Below, one piece after another: positions 11,345 to 22,568 of a stretch of 64,000 bases of DNA. The notes below the pieces were generated by a model that was given only the letters and a program-made list of their open reading frames with translations, searched no databases and was not told the origin of the DNA. A program made the position numbers and the translations under genes. Positions within the stretch are counted from its first letter, which is position 1, and each line of letters starts with the position of its first letter. The stretch covers positions 20,680,574 to 20,744,573 of the forward strand of contig OX579633.1 of the NCBI GenBank assembly GCA_951230915.1, written 5' to 3'. The stretch is from Antitrichia curtipendula (taxonomy: Eukaryota; Streptophyta; Bryopsida; Hypnales; Leucodontaceae).

Positions 11345-13870
11345 GTTTATTAATCAATTTGGGAGGTAATGTTTTTGTATTCAATTCTAAGTCGGAAGCA
11401 GTCAAGCATGAGCTGTTGAGGTGATGATCTGTTATAGCAGCTCATTAGAAATTGAAATCTAGATTGGAAGTGCAGGCTAGTTAATTCCTAGTTGGCACTG
11501 TCAGTGGTCCAATCGTCTTGGGTGTCGTTGTTGATGTTCTGATTTGGATTGTGTTTGTCAATAGTTAGGGCTGTTGTTTGTTCCTAGTTGTGTATTTGTA
11601 TGCAACGGGGTGTCGATTTGGGATTTTGTATTTGTGTTTTGAGTAGCAGTTGTTGGTTGCGGTTATTTTTGGAGTTCCAATTTGGTAGTTTTGGTGCGGT
11701 TAAGCATGTTGTCATTTCTGAGTTGGTAACTATTTTTGTGTGCCTATTAGTCTGGGGTTTAGTTGTATTTCAATTTTACCCACTATCAAAGAGAGTCCAA
11801 TGCAAGTCCCAGTCTGATTGGCTGTGTATTGTTTTCTAATTTGGTGTATGTGTGTGTTTATTGCATGTGTTGTGGAGGAGAGTCCTAATTGGTCCATGTG
11901 GTTTTTGGTGATTGTGTGTGTCTGTGTTCTGTCATTCAGAGTGTGTGTCCAAATTGGCTGAACAAGTGGTTGCAGCGATTGCTACAAAGGTCCGATTTGG
12001 AGTATACAGAATGGTGGAGCAGAAGGTTTAAGTTCCAAATCGGCGTGAATGAAGAGCAATATTGTAGAAATGGCTACGTGTGGAGATTGATTAAGTCCTA
12101 TTTGGATTTGTGCATGATGATGCTAGTCTATTGGGATGATGTTATGATATAGATTTAAAAGGGCGTGGAATTCATTGGAAGCAGGAATTTTATTGTCCAA
12201 TTGGAATGGAGTGCTTATTGCAGAGAAGCTAGTTGGAGCAAGTCAGTTAGCGAAACAATATTTTTGTGAACGGTAATATGTCACCAATTCGGCTTATTAA
12301 AGTATGAATTAAAACAAATTGGTGTATGATGTGGTGAAATGGCATGTATGTATGTTGAATGTATATGTTTCCAATTTGGTAGATAGAACAATGGCGTTGA
12401 TATTGCCAAGTCGAAGCATGGTAGTCTGTAGGTTAACCCCTAAAGCCTTGAACAACAATTTTTTGAGAACATAGCGTTTTGGGGCAGCTCACTACAAGCG
12501 GAGTTTTTGTTTGTTTTCTTTCAAATTTTCACTCAACATTTTCCCGAGGAGTAGCTTTAAGGCCCAACAATTTTCATAACTTTTGACTACATGGTTAAAA
12601 AGTTATTGCATGATATGTCATTTTCATTGCTCGGCAGGCAGCCCGGGCAGCAAAAAAAACTTCTTTAAAAATCACTTTTAAAAAAATTAAAATTTCAAAT
12701 TGGTTCTTTAGATTTATATATACGTGGGAGGCTTTTAATCATTCCCTTCCGATCAATGAGTCAAAAGTTATGAGGATTCTTAGTTTGAGGGTAGTTATGG
12801 AATCTCTACTCTAAAATAAACTTTGAAGTCCTTTATTTAACTCGATTTTCAATATTTTTGAAAAAAATTAAAAACATTGGCTGTAGATTGTTTATTACAA
12901 CACTAATATCATTGGGATTGGCATTTTTCAATTTTATAAATAAATTCTTGACAATTTAGTGTTTTGAATCATTGGATCTCTACCTCTTCCTACTTACTAT
13001 TTTTTTCCTATATGTTGTACAACTCCAAATGATCTGAAATTTTTCAAGCATGTAGCCAACTTTCTTTGAAGAATGAATCCAAAGAAGCACCACCATTTTG
13101 GACATTTTTTCATACAAATGTGACCTTGTGAAGGGTAGCTGCCCGTTTTTTCGCAGGGACAAAAAAAGGATTTTTGTCAATTCAAATGCTATTATCTTGC
13201 AATCCACATGGTGAAAAATTCTGAAATTTTTTCCACATCTTCTTAAACAAGTTTACTACAAGATCCTATGGTTACAAGTGTCCAAAAATGTTTTTTTTCT
13301 AAAGTTTGACACTAGTATTAGAAATGGCAGTTTTGGAGTGGTTTTGGTGAAAACATAGTCAAAAACCTTTAGGGGTTAATCCAAATTGGAAAGTTGATGA
13401 CAAAACGTATGAGTTTAATGAATGTTTCAGGTTGGTTTTAAAGTCTGTATGTGATTGGGTGTTAATTCCTAGTTGGGAATGGAGCAGTATTCAGTCTATC
13501 AAATTGGAATGAATTTCCAGTGGGAATATGGGAAAGTTTAGTAAATCCAATTAAGAAATCATCATGTGTTATGGCTGAGAAGTATGAGAGAAAAGAGAAT
13601 TATTCCAAGTTGGATAAAAAGAAGAGTAAGATCTGCAATTGCTATAATTGGTAGAGCCAAGTTGAAAAATTAAAGACGATAGACCAAGTTGGTGAGTTTA
13701 GGTGTTTCTTCAAAGTAGAAGACAAGATCAGTGAAGTGATTAGTCCAAGTGGGAAGCTCAAGGGATTGTTGTTCATATCTACAACAAGCTCAGTTGGGTG
13801 TTCAAAATTGGAGTTGTGCCTGTCAAGTCTGATTTGGGAGAAAGATAAAAGATCCAAGTGTTGAAGATTT
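11345..13870. repeat. Degenerate CCAA-TTGG motif array, split by a transposon
   Basis: A motif close to YCYAAKTTGG recurs about every 40-60 bases. Examples are near 11488, 11676, 11838, 11949, 11990, 12035, 12198, 12281 and 12372, and, beyond the inserted element at 12437-13375, near 13382, 13470, 13607, 13686, 13743 and 13790. The bases between motifs do not repeat recognisably. No long frame is open. It could be a very old tandem repeat, part of a retrotransposon LTR or an untranslated transcript; the sequence does not decide. Confidence 0.4.
12437..13375 (+). mobile_element. TTAA-flanked noncoding element, copy 1
   Basis: Flanked by TTAA at 12433-12436 and 13376-13379. It begins CCCCTAAAGCCTTG and ends AAACCTTTAGGGG, an inverted repeat pair. 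Its interior matches the copies at 46558, 47823 and 52581 (the last inverted) over most of its length. Shared segments include GGGCAGCTCACTAC near the left end and GAAATGGCAGTTTTGGA near the right. It is 939 bp with no coding frame, and it interrupts the CCAA-TTGG motif array. Confidence 0.85.
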
Positions 13871-13879
13871 TAAAGAAGA

Positions 13880-14690
13880 CTATTTTGGGTGATACTTAAC
13901 CTTGGTGGTTATTAAGAATGGAGTGTCAATGAATTTAGTAATTAATTGTGTAATTGTGAAAAATTATATTAATACTAGTTGGAAGTATGTCTTTTTTGGA
14001 TGTTTTATTCCTTAGTTAGTTGTCCTTTTGTCGTTGAAGAAGTAATCCTATTTAATTTAGCTTCCCTAGGAATGAACTTTACTATTGGTTTAGATATTTC
14101 CGAATAGGGTCTAAACCTATCTACACACCGCGAAATAGACTAGTAGAGGGAATCTACCACTAGAATGGTGATATAGGGGCAAGAATAAGCCAGGGAATTG
14201 GAAGTGAAGTTGATTTGCCAAGATTTCCTTGCTTGTAAGAGATTCTCCAATTGACCAATTTTAAGAGAGGAGACACGATTTAAATCCTCCTTTGTCAAGA
14301 TTACAAAGCATGATATGAGCTTGCACCTATTTATGGAATTCCATGGGAAGTTCCACAAAAAGTCTCAAGATTTTTTTATAATTAGAAGATGTTCTTCTAG
14401 ACGGTCAACTACCAAAACTATGAAGGGGAATTCATGGAAATTATCCAAGTAGCGTTAAAATCCTACTAAAAAGTAGACTAGCTTCTTTTATGTTTATAAA
14501 ATGCCTCAACAAGTTTTAAGACATTCCGATAGCTATAGGTATTCGAACCGGCAAGATTCTCCGACAACTAACAAATTTGAAGATTATGGCACAATTGACT
14601 GGCATTTGGGAGGCATACAAAATCAGAATAAGGCCCAAAATAGGTCTTTTCTTACCTTTACACACACACCAAGGAGCTTCATCAAGTTAC
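13880..14690. other. Intergenic DNA, no gene seen
   Basis: No supported reading frame or repeat was recognised in this stretch. Confidence 0.5.
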
Positions 14691-14693
14691 TTT

Positions 14694-14907
14694 CACTAGA
14701 AGAAACCCATGTTTTTTTTGACATGCCTAGTATTTTTATGACAGATTTTTTTGGACATCTATTTCGACATCTAGCTGTTTTTATGTCAACAATAACATCC
14801 AATGAACATCATAAACAACATAAAAATAGCTAGATGTCAAAATAGATGTCCAAAAAATCCGTCATAAAAATACTGGGCATGTAAAAAAAACATGGGTTTC
14901 TTTTGTG
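14694..14907. mobile_element. Miniature CACTA-type foldback element
   Basis: The element runs from CACTAGAAGAAACCCATG to CATGGGTTTCTTTTGTG and is flanked by a 3-bp duplication, TTT (14691-14693 and 14908-14910). The two arms, about 85 bases each, are near-perfect inverse copies, leaving a spacer of about 30 bases. CACTA ends and a 3-bp target duplication are the hallmarks of the CACTA (En/Spm) superfamily. At 214 bp it is non-autonomous. Confidence 0.75.
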
Positions 14908-15222
14908 TTTTCACCTTAAAATCGACCTCCAAAAGTTGGATTTTTATCTATTTCAAGGTCCGAGTTGGTACTAGATTTTGAAGAGTTCTTTGGCTTAGGA
15001 AATTTGAATGGAGGTTCTTTACATCTAAAATATCCTTCTCAAGTCAATCTGTTTGCGATGTGGAGTTAATCTCCAAAAGCTAGGATTTGGACCAACATAG
15101 GAAATAGAAACCTAGACAAAAATCTTTGAAGATTGAGAAGTCAAAAGAAATCTAGAGACATAGGATGGAGATCTAGATCGGGAAGTCAAAGAAGATCTAC
15201 GGTCATATGACAAAGATCTAAA

Positions 15223-17380
15223 CACTACAAGAAAACGGGTATTTTATGACTGCAAAAATATGACTGAGGATGACTGACAACTAGTTGCAGTCATATTCTT
15301 GAAGGCCAACACCTTGAGGAAAAATATGACTGCAAAATATGACTGTCAGTCATTTTTGGGCCTTCTACTTCACAAGTATACACTATACGACCATTAGGAA
15401 CACCAAAGTACTTCATAGGGAACATAGAGAACATGTTTGGGGAACGCTAAGTCATATTGTCAGTCATATTTCCATGGTAGTGTCATTTTTTTTGTTTTGG
15501 GCAACCCAAGAAAAATACGGGCAATTCAAAAAAAATTGGACAAGCAATTGTTTAAGATTTTGAAATCCTATTCACCTATTTTTTAAGATTTTAAAACCTA
15601 GTCACCACTTTTTTAGGGTTTTGAAACCCTAGCCGCCACTTTTTTAGGGTTTTGAAGCCCTAGCCACCACTTTTTAGGGTTTTGAAGCCCTAGCCGCCAT
15701 TTTTTTAGGGTTTTGAAACCCTAGCCGCCACTTTTTTAGGGTTTTGAAGCCTTAGCCGCCACTTTTTAGGGTTTTGAAACCCTAGCCGCCATTTCTTTGG
15801 GCCTTTCTTCCTTGCCTTTTATTGTCTCTTAGTTTATACTTGTTATTGCTTCTTAGTTGTTGTCTTTTGTTGCATCTTAACTCTTCTTTCTTGTTGCTTC
15901 TTAGCTCTAATCATACTTCTTGTTTCTTGTTGTTGCATCTAAACTCTTTCTTTCTCTAACATTTTAACTCTTTTCTTCTTCTTAGTTCTTGTTTCTTGTT
16001 GTTTCTTGTTGTGTCTTAGTTGTTGCTTCTTGTTTCTTTTTATTGCATCTTAACTCTTGTTTCTTGTTGTTTCTTGTTGTGTCTTAGTTGTTGCTTCTTG
16101 TTTCTTTTTGTTGCATTTTAACTTTTGATTCTTGTTATTTCTTAGTTGTTGCTTCTTGTTTCTTGTTTCTTGTTGTGTTCTAGTTGTTGCTTCTTATTTC
16201 TTATTGTATCTTAGTTGTTGCTTCTTATTTTGTGTTGCATTTAACTCTTTCTTGTTGTTATTTCTTAGTACTTGTCTATTTTTCTTCTTGTTTTCTCCAT
16301 CACCATTCTTATTTTTCCTACCCTAAACTTGAGCTACATATTTTGTGTTGTCGTAAGCCTTTGAAGGTTGAGCTTTGTTGTTCATTCACTAAAAATTAAC
16401 CTTCCATTTCTTTAATTGTTTATGCAGGCACCCAAAGTTGAAACAAAGTCATTGGAGGCTACTTGCAACCCAATAGAGCCATCTTCACATTATTGTAAGA
16501 AATATAGGCCTTATTGGATTTTGTGAAATGATTCATTGTGGTATATATGTTTTGTATTGGTGACTAATAAATGTCAATGAAGAGAGTTGATTTCCTTCTT
16601 ACATTCTCCCTTTCTAATATGATTATCTCTTGTATATCTCTAAAATCATATATATTCATTTTTAACTACATGGAGTCTTTTCCAAAATATGATTTTGTAT
16701 TTTTCAAAATATGACTGCAATTAGTCATAAACTACCAATGACATCCATATGAACTACCACATCAACCAAAATATGACTCTTGAGAGTCATATTTCACATT
16801 GGTAAAATATGACTTACAAGAGTCATATTCCACATCATTCAAAAATATGACTGTACAAAGTTATATGCCACATTATCCAAAATATGACTAACCGCAGTCA
16901 TATTCCACGTCAGCCAAAACATGACTAGCCACAATCATATACTACAGTAGCCAAAATATGACTGACCGCAGTCATATGCCACATTAACCAAAATATGACT
17001 AATCGCAGTCATATGCCACATTAGCCAAAATATGACTGACTGCAGTCATATTCCGTGTCAGCCAAAAAAATGATTACATGGAATCACATGCCACGTAGGA
17101 TTTATTTTTGTTTGCCCGGGCAACCCAAAAAAAAGTCAAGCCCTCAAAGATAGTCAAAGTATATGCCTTGTTGGCAAAATACGGCTAATTATGGATAATT
17201 ATACCCCCCAAAAAATATGACTGCCAATATGACTGATGTCCGAAGCGACTTGTCAGTAATGACTCATGTCAGTCATGTTGCAGTCATCTACAGTGATTTC
17301 TGCGGCCAGTCATATTTTTCGATTTTACGACTCATTGCAGTCATATTTTGCAGTCATAAAACACTGGTTTTGTTGTAGTG
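15223..17380. mobile_element. Non-autonomous CACTA (En/Spm) transposon
   Basis: The left end CACTACAAGAAAACGGGT and right end ACTGGTTTTGTTGTAGTG are inverse, and the flanks carry the 3-bp duplication AAA (15220-15222 and 17381-17383). Just inside both ends lies TTTTATGACTGCAAAATATGACT-type sequence. The interior holds a tandem array at 15550-15795, a T-rich CTTGTTGCTTCTTAG low-complexity tract at 15830-16290, and clustered subterminal ATATGACTG/CAGTCATAT repeats at 16690-17090. Such subterminal repeats are the usual transposase-binding region of CACTA elements. There is no transposase gene in its 2158 bp, so it must have been moved by an enzyme encoded elsewhere. Confidence 0.9.
15550..15795 (+). 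repeat. Telomere-like tandem repeat inside the CACTA element
   Basis: About seven to eight units of roughly 31 bases occur in tandem, each containing TTTAGGGTTTTGAAACCCTA followed by GCCGCCAC. Each unit contains the plant telomere word TTTAGGG and its inverse CCCTA, forming a small palindrome. The first units are degraded (AAGATTTTAAAACCTA). The array lies wholly within the transposon boundaries. Confidence 0.85.
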
Positions 17381-17383
17381 AAA

Positions 17384-20100
17384 GGAGTTGGAAAGTCCAA
17401 CAAGGATCTAGATAAATTTAAAAAAGTCAAAATTCAAAATATAGGGATGAAAATCCAATAGGACATGGATGAAAATCTTGAGAGGATAGGATTAGTTAGA
17501 TAAGAAAGAGAGGAGAGGGGTGCCTCGAAAAAGTATATAAAGGCACTTGTTTTCCTCTAAAAAGACCCCCATTCTTGTATTTGAATCTATTTGGGTCCAA
17601 TTTATGTTGGAATTCTTGATATTTTTAGCCAAGTTACCTTGAATAGTATTTTGATGACCTTTTTGTGCTAATTGTTGTTGTTTTTCAAGCTTGTAGAGGT
17701 CGTGGAGATCCTACCATGTTTTGTGTATAGCTCATGTTTTGTTTTTGTTTTTTGAATGTTCGTATGTTCACGGGGCAATAGAATTGCCTTGCCTGTACTA
17801 ATTCTAAAATACCCCCCCACACACCATACCTTGGCAATGTCGCTTTGGAGGGCCTTTAGTGCATAGCTTTGAGTGTAGGTGGTAGAAGTATTTTGTTGTG
17901 TTTCAAAGTTACATTCTTATGGTGAAGATTTGAACCTAGGTGGTAAAAGTATTTTGTTGTGTTTCAACTTTCAAAGCTACATTCTTACATCAAAGCTTTA
18001 AACTTCCAAAACTCTCCAAAAACTAATCTTAGGTGTTCAAGCTAGCCCTTGAAACTAAGTTACTTAGTTTCTAAATATCCACATTGGTAGATTTTCATTA
18101 GTTTCCAAATATCCAAGTACTAAACGTGTAAAAGGTGCGGATATAAAAATTAATAAACTCAATTTCCACAATGTTTCCTCTGTTCTACCGTATTCATTTA
18201 TTGTACTCAGTTTATTATAGCACAACTCAAGTATGACTCCACACAATCCACATCAAGGACAAAGCCACTAATTATAGGTTAAACTACAAATGACAACAAT
18301 TTTCATCCTTGGTTTCCATTATTCATGTGAGTTACTACAAAATGATTGCAACTCACGACACGTCTGCTTTGGCGTCATTTTAATGACAAGAAGTCATTGT
18401 ATAGTTGCTTCTTAATGACCAATCATTTTTTCACTAGTTACATTTGACCATGTTTTCTACTAGCCAAAGCAAAATACTTTTAAATTCTTAGTTGTTACCA
18501 CTACAAGCTATGCATGCAATTCCTACCACTGCAAGCTCTCTAGTGATTGGGCTCTCTTGCAACGACAATGGTAAAGTCAGCAATAGAGAGCTGAAACTAT
18601 GGAACGCAAAAGAATATACTTTACCCTCAAAATCTTCTTCATGCACATTATTCACTTCCGGAGAAGAATAATGGTCATTCTCAATCTTCAGAGATTATGA
18701 AGCCTCCACAAGCTATGGAGAGCCAATTAGAGAGCGTCATATCTCCATTTTCTGAAGATTGAAAATGGAGTGAAGAAGGTGTGACTACACCTAAGGAAAT
18801 ACCACTCATTCCTGACCAGAGACCCATATCCAATATATAGGGTATAGTTATTTCCAACCAAGATTAGAACAAATTTCCAATTGAAGTTTAGAATGTTTTT
18901 TTTTCTCCTTTTCAAGGTTGGAACTAGTAAGGTCATGACACACATCCCAAAGTAGTGAGTAAGAAAGTAGGAAGTAATGAGTGGGAAAGTAGTTCTTTAA
19001 TGATCAAAATTGGATGATTTTAGACATTGGAGACGTGTCTAGATCAACTTTTACCTTTCAAAATTCATAATAATTTCAATTCAAGCGATGAAATTACCAA
19101 AGCTATTAACAATCCCATCATTTCTATCATTGCACCTCCGAAAAAAATTTGCTTTGCCTTGCACTAAGGTAGATCAACCCATTGTGGTCAGACGACCCAT
19201 TGTGGTCAGACGACCCATAGTGGACACCTAGGGAATGACCCCATTATGGTTTTTTCAGTTTGTGAGATTTTGGCTTCAATGCATGTCTTACACAATAGTA
19301 ATGGAGTGATTAGTGACTTCATGAGAAACTTCCAACGTTTCAATGTGAATTCATTGTAATTTTGTTTTAGGCCTCCCATGTTAGAAAATATTATAACTAC
19401 TTTAGTTGAGCATGATGAGTTTAGATTTAGTTGGTTCTAAGGTAGTCTATAGACTCTTTTGGGTCATGATACATTGGACACTTCAAAAATTCATAACAAA
19501 ATCATACTTTGTCAAAAAAAACATGATTCCAATTGCTCTCATTGTTTCTCATACTTATACTTATACTACTGTGAAGAAAAAAAATTGAAAAATTTCAGCA
19601 ACCACATGAGGTCAATCTCTCCTAATTCTGACCACAATGGGCTGTTTTACCTTATTCATGATCATGTCCAGATTTGCTTAAGGTAGACAATCCTATTACC
19701 ACCCTGATTTGCGATCTGACTATGTTAGAGTCAACTTCAATGGGGGCACCTATTTTTCAAAGGTGTATGCATGTTTCACGAATCAAACCCAAGTGGAATT
19801 ATAATTTTCTGATGAAAATTGAAATTTCTATGAATTGTTGAAGTTGACTGCCCTGAAATTAAAAATCTGCCCATGGATTAATTTATAAAAGTCAGATCAA
19901 CAACCCATTACCGCCATAGATTGTATCTATGAGTACTTGAATATCCACCAATCAATGGTAGACACGTTACCCAAGCTGAATTAATGAGCTGATTTTGTCA
20001 GAAAAATAGATGGACTTAGATGAGTTTCAGGGTGGTAATGGGGCCAAAAGTCAGATGTCGGAAATAGGAAGCTGACGGGAATAGGCTGGTTCACCTTATT
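17384..20100. other. Intergenic DNA with a dispersed repeat
   Basis: No gene was seen. A TATATAAAGG sequence at about 17535 resembles a core promoter, but nothing coding follows. A dispersed repeat occupies about 18795-19180. At 19178-19213 an 18-base unit CCCATTGTGGTCAGACGA is present twice in tandem, with a third partial copy. Confidence 0.5.
18795..19180 (+). repeat. Dispersed repeat, copy 1 (partner at 43266)
   Basis: This segment aligns in the same orientation with 43266-43668. Shared stretches include ATTTCCAACCAAG, TTTTTTTTCTCCTTTTCAA, GTCATGACACA, TCCCAAAG and TAATTTCAATTCAA. The clear terminal inverted repeats of the 43-kb copy are not preserved here, so this copy is older or truncated. 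It is noncoding. Confidence 0.7.
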
Positions 20101-20474
20101 TGGTGGCTGCTTTATACTGGCACATGGCATACAACAGTACCGGTAGCGAAAAGATGAAAAGTAAAGGGTTCCGGACCGGGATCCCAGCGGCGGCCCGGCC
20201 CGTGCCTGTTTTGTTGGCCCGTGCCCTAATCAAGACGCTTCCAATTGTAAACTCCAGTTTGAAAGAGTTTCTCAAATCCTGCCTCGTGCTCTTCCGCTGC
20301 TGCCTTCAAACCTTCGATCACACTGCACAGATCCACAACCGCCATTTACAGACGTTCTTCAGAAACAGAAAATTTGTATTTGATTTGTAAGTTTGGGTTT
20401 CTCTGCTGCAGGTTGTAGTGGTACAGAGGTCGAGAAGTGCCGCTCTGCATTGCGTCGAGGAAGCGGCCGCGGCC

Positions 20475-22568
20475 ATGTCGGACTCGGTCGAGCGGAACGG
20501 AGATGGCACGAATAGTACGAGTGAGAATCATAGCAGCGGTGCGCTCTACTTTTCCTTTTCCGTTTTTCTTCGTATTTTGGTTGCATTCTGTTTGATGTTG
20601 TTGGAATTTCGGTGGTGAGGGTGTAGTTTTGGTTGGAGTACACGTCCGCAGTGTGAAAAAATGGTGGGGATTGATTAGTTAGAGCGCTAGATTATGCTTT
20701 TTTTCTAGCAAACCCTAGTTTGATCCTATGTGGCACTTTGTGATTGTTTTTCTTGTTCTTCGTTTTTTCGTGTCTTTTGGCTTGCTGTTTTTGGAATCTC
20801 GGTGGTGAGCGTGTGGGATTTGCCTCCACAGTGCGGAGAATACTGGATATTGGGTAAAGAACGAGATTAGATTGGGTGTCTTAGCAAACCCTAGTTTATC
20901 AAATTGGTCCTTTATGGTGATTTGAGTGTGGATTGGTGCTGGTATGAACTGCCAATATCTCAACAATCAGTTGTGAAGTGTTTGGTCATGTTGCAGGAGA
21001 GATTGCTTAGTTTGGACCTAGATTACCGCAATTTTCTTCCACTCTGTAATGAACTCGCTACTGTTTTGAATGTTCGTACTTCTGAAGCTGAACGTGTGAG
21101 TTCCAATATAGATGAAAGGGCGGCAATGAAAGCGAAGATTAATTCCATCTGGGATGAGCTCAAAGGGAAAGACTCTTTACCAGCCAAGGTGGGCTTGCCC
21201 AACATGCAGAAGGTGTCAAAGCCCAGCAAACCATCCAAATCTGTGCCGGTAAGCTTTGCAATTTCAACACCTATCGAATTCATATTTGTTTCTTCTTTGT
21301 GAACACCCGTTTGGTTAGCAGGTCGTGATTAGATGGGAAATGGCTGTGCAGAGTTGGATGGTGAGTCTCGGACTTGCACCACCAAGGGGATCACCGATTC
21401 AAAAGCCAGGGCAGGTAAACGGGGAGAAACTGCCGAAGCTGACAAGCGGGAACGCTGGCAATAGCGTTCTTAAGGATAGTCAGGTTATTGTCGATCAAGC
21501 CCAAGCGGAAGCGAAGGAAAGCCGTACTGCTCCTTCATCGGACTTAAAAGTAAGTCTCACTTCCTTCACATGATACGTTCTGAGGGGGCGACATTGTGCT
21601 GAAGCAACATACTGTATGGAACGTGCAAATATTCTGCAGGTTTATATTACGCTAACTACCATTTTGGCAAGTGTTAACTTCTCAGTACCTTTTCAAAGAA
21701 TAGGATTCCCTTTGGAAGCTTACAGTTGATTTTGTTAACTTTCAGAACAAATTTCTACTGTTCAAACATATAGGGTACGATTTCTTCTTGCTGTTGGTTC
21801 ACTTTCTTGACTTTGAGCTTCCTAAATGATATACTTCCAACACCTATAGATAGAGTTCAGGGTCACGTCTGGCCAGTTGAGCACATACGAGTTAGCAAGG
21901 AGAAAGTGTGTGGATGTTCAGTAGTTATGAGAAGATTTCGTTTTTCTACTTTTAGGGATGAAGTGGGAACTTCATCTCCTTGTTACTGCTTCTTTTATTC
22001 AAGTGTTTGTGATGCGAGTGACGGATGGGCTTTGCTCACGCTGCTGGTTTTGTCTCCTCTAGTGCTTACTTTGCTGTATTTTATGGTGTTAGGGTTTCTA
22101 TGGAAGAGAACGCAGCTTCATCAGATCCCTTGATCTCCTTTCACAGTATTAAGCTTATCAGGGACACTTGCCTTGCAGGTTAAGGAGGTGCTCAGTAGGC
22201 TAAGAGAAGGACCTGATACCACTACTACCTCCATTTCTAAGGCATCTGAAGATTCTAAGGGTGCCCAAGCATTGAGACGAAAGTCAGAGATGCAGGCCTC
22301 CTCGTCATCAGGATTGGATGGCCTCTTGCAGCAGATTAGTAAAAAGCAGAAGCCCAACATTTTGGATAGAAGTAGAAAGGATTGGGGGCAGTTTAAAGAG
22401 GAGAAGGGATTAGAAGATGAGCTTGAGGCTTACAAGAAAAGCGGGGACAAGTATCTGGATAAAGTTGCCTTCCTCCAACGTTCTGATGTACGGGAGTATG
22501 AGAAGGAGAGGGATGCTCGCCTTGCTCTTCAATCCAAGCAGCGGTCTGAAACGACCCCATTGAACTAA
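20475..22568 (+). CDS. SWC5: SWC5/BCNT-family subunit of the SWR1 chromatin-remodelling complex
   Basis: Four exons are inferred. Exon 1 is about 20475-20520. Exon 2 is 20971-21248 or 20997-21248. Exon 3 is 21322-21549 and exon 4 is 22179-22568. Donors GTGAGA, GTAAGC and GTAAGT and CAG/TAG-type acceptors fit, giving about 295-313 residues. The C-terminal ~60 residues carry the BCNT-C signature: DWGQFKEEKGL, ELEAYKKS, KYLDKVAFLQR and YEKERDARLALQ. Upstream, INSIWDELKG and SWMVSLGLAP match conserved blocks of plant SWC5 proteins. In the family, SWC5 helps SWR1 exchange H2A for H2A.Z in nucleosomes, so a nuclear protein is expected. The 5' end is uncertain. ATG 20475 needs the 20971 acceptor to stay in frame, whereas ATG 20503 fits the better acceptor at 20997. 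Exon 3 may also start at 21352. The upstream 300 bases are GC-rich, consistent with a promoter and leader. Confidence 0.88.

Noticed and set aside
14501..14833. 110-codon plus-strand frame
   Set aside because: More than a third lies within the CACTA-type foldback, and the remainder resembles no protein.
17525..17600. TATATAAAGG as a gene promoter
   Set aside because: No coding sequence follows within several hundred bases. It may be a retroelement LTR scrap or chance.
21807..22133. 108-codon frame between SWC5 exons 3 and 4
   Set aside because: It is intronic. It starts with a non-ATG codon, is hydrophobic by chance and shows no homology to the SWC5 family.
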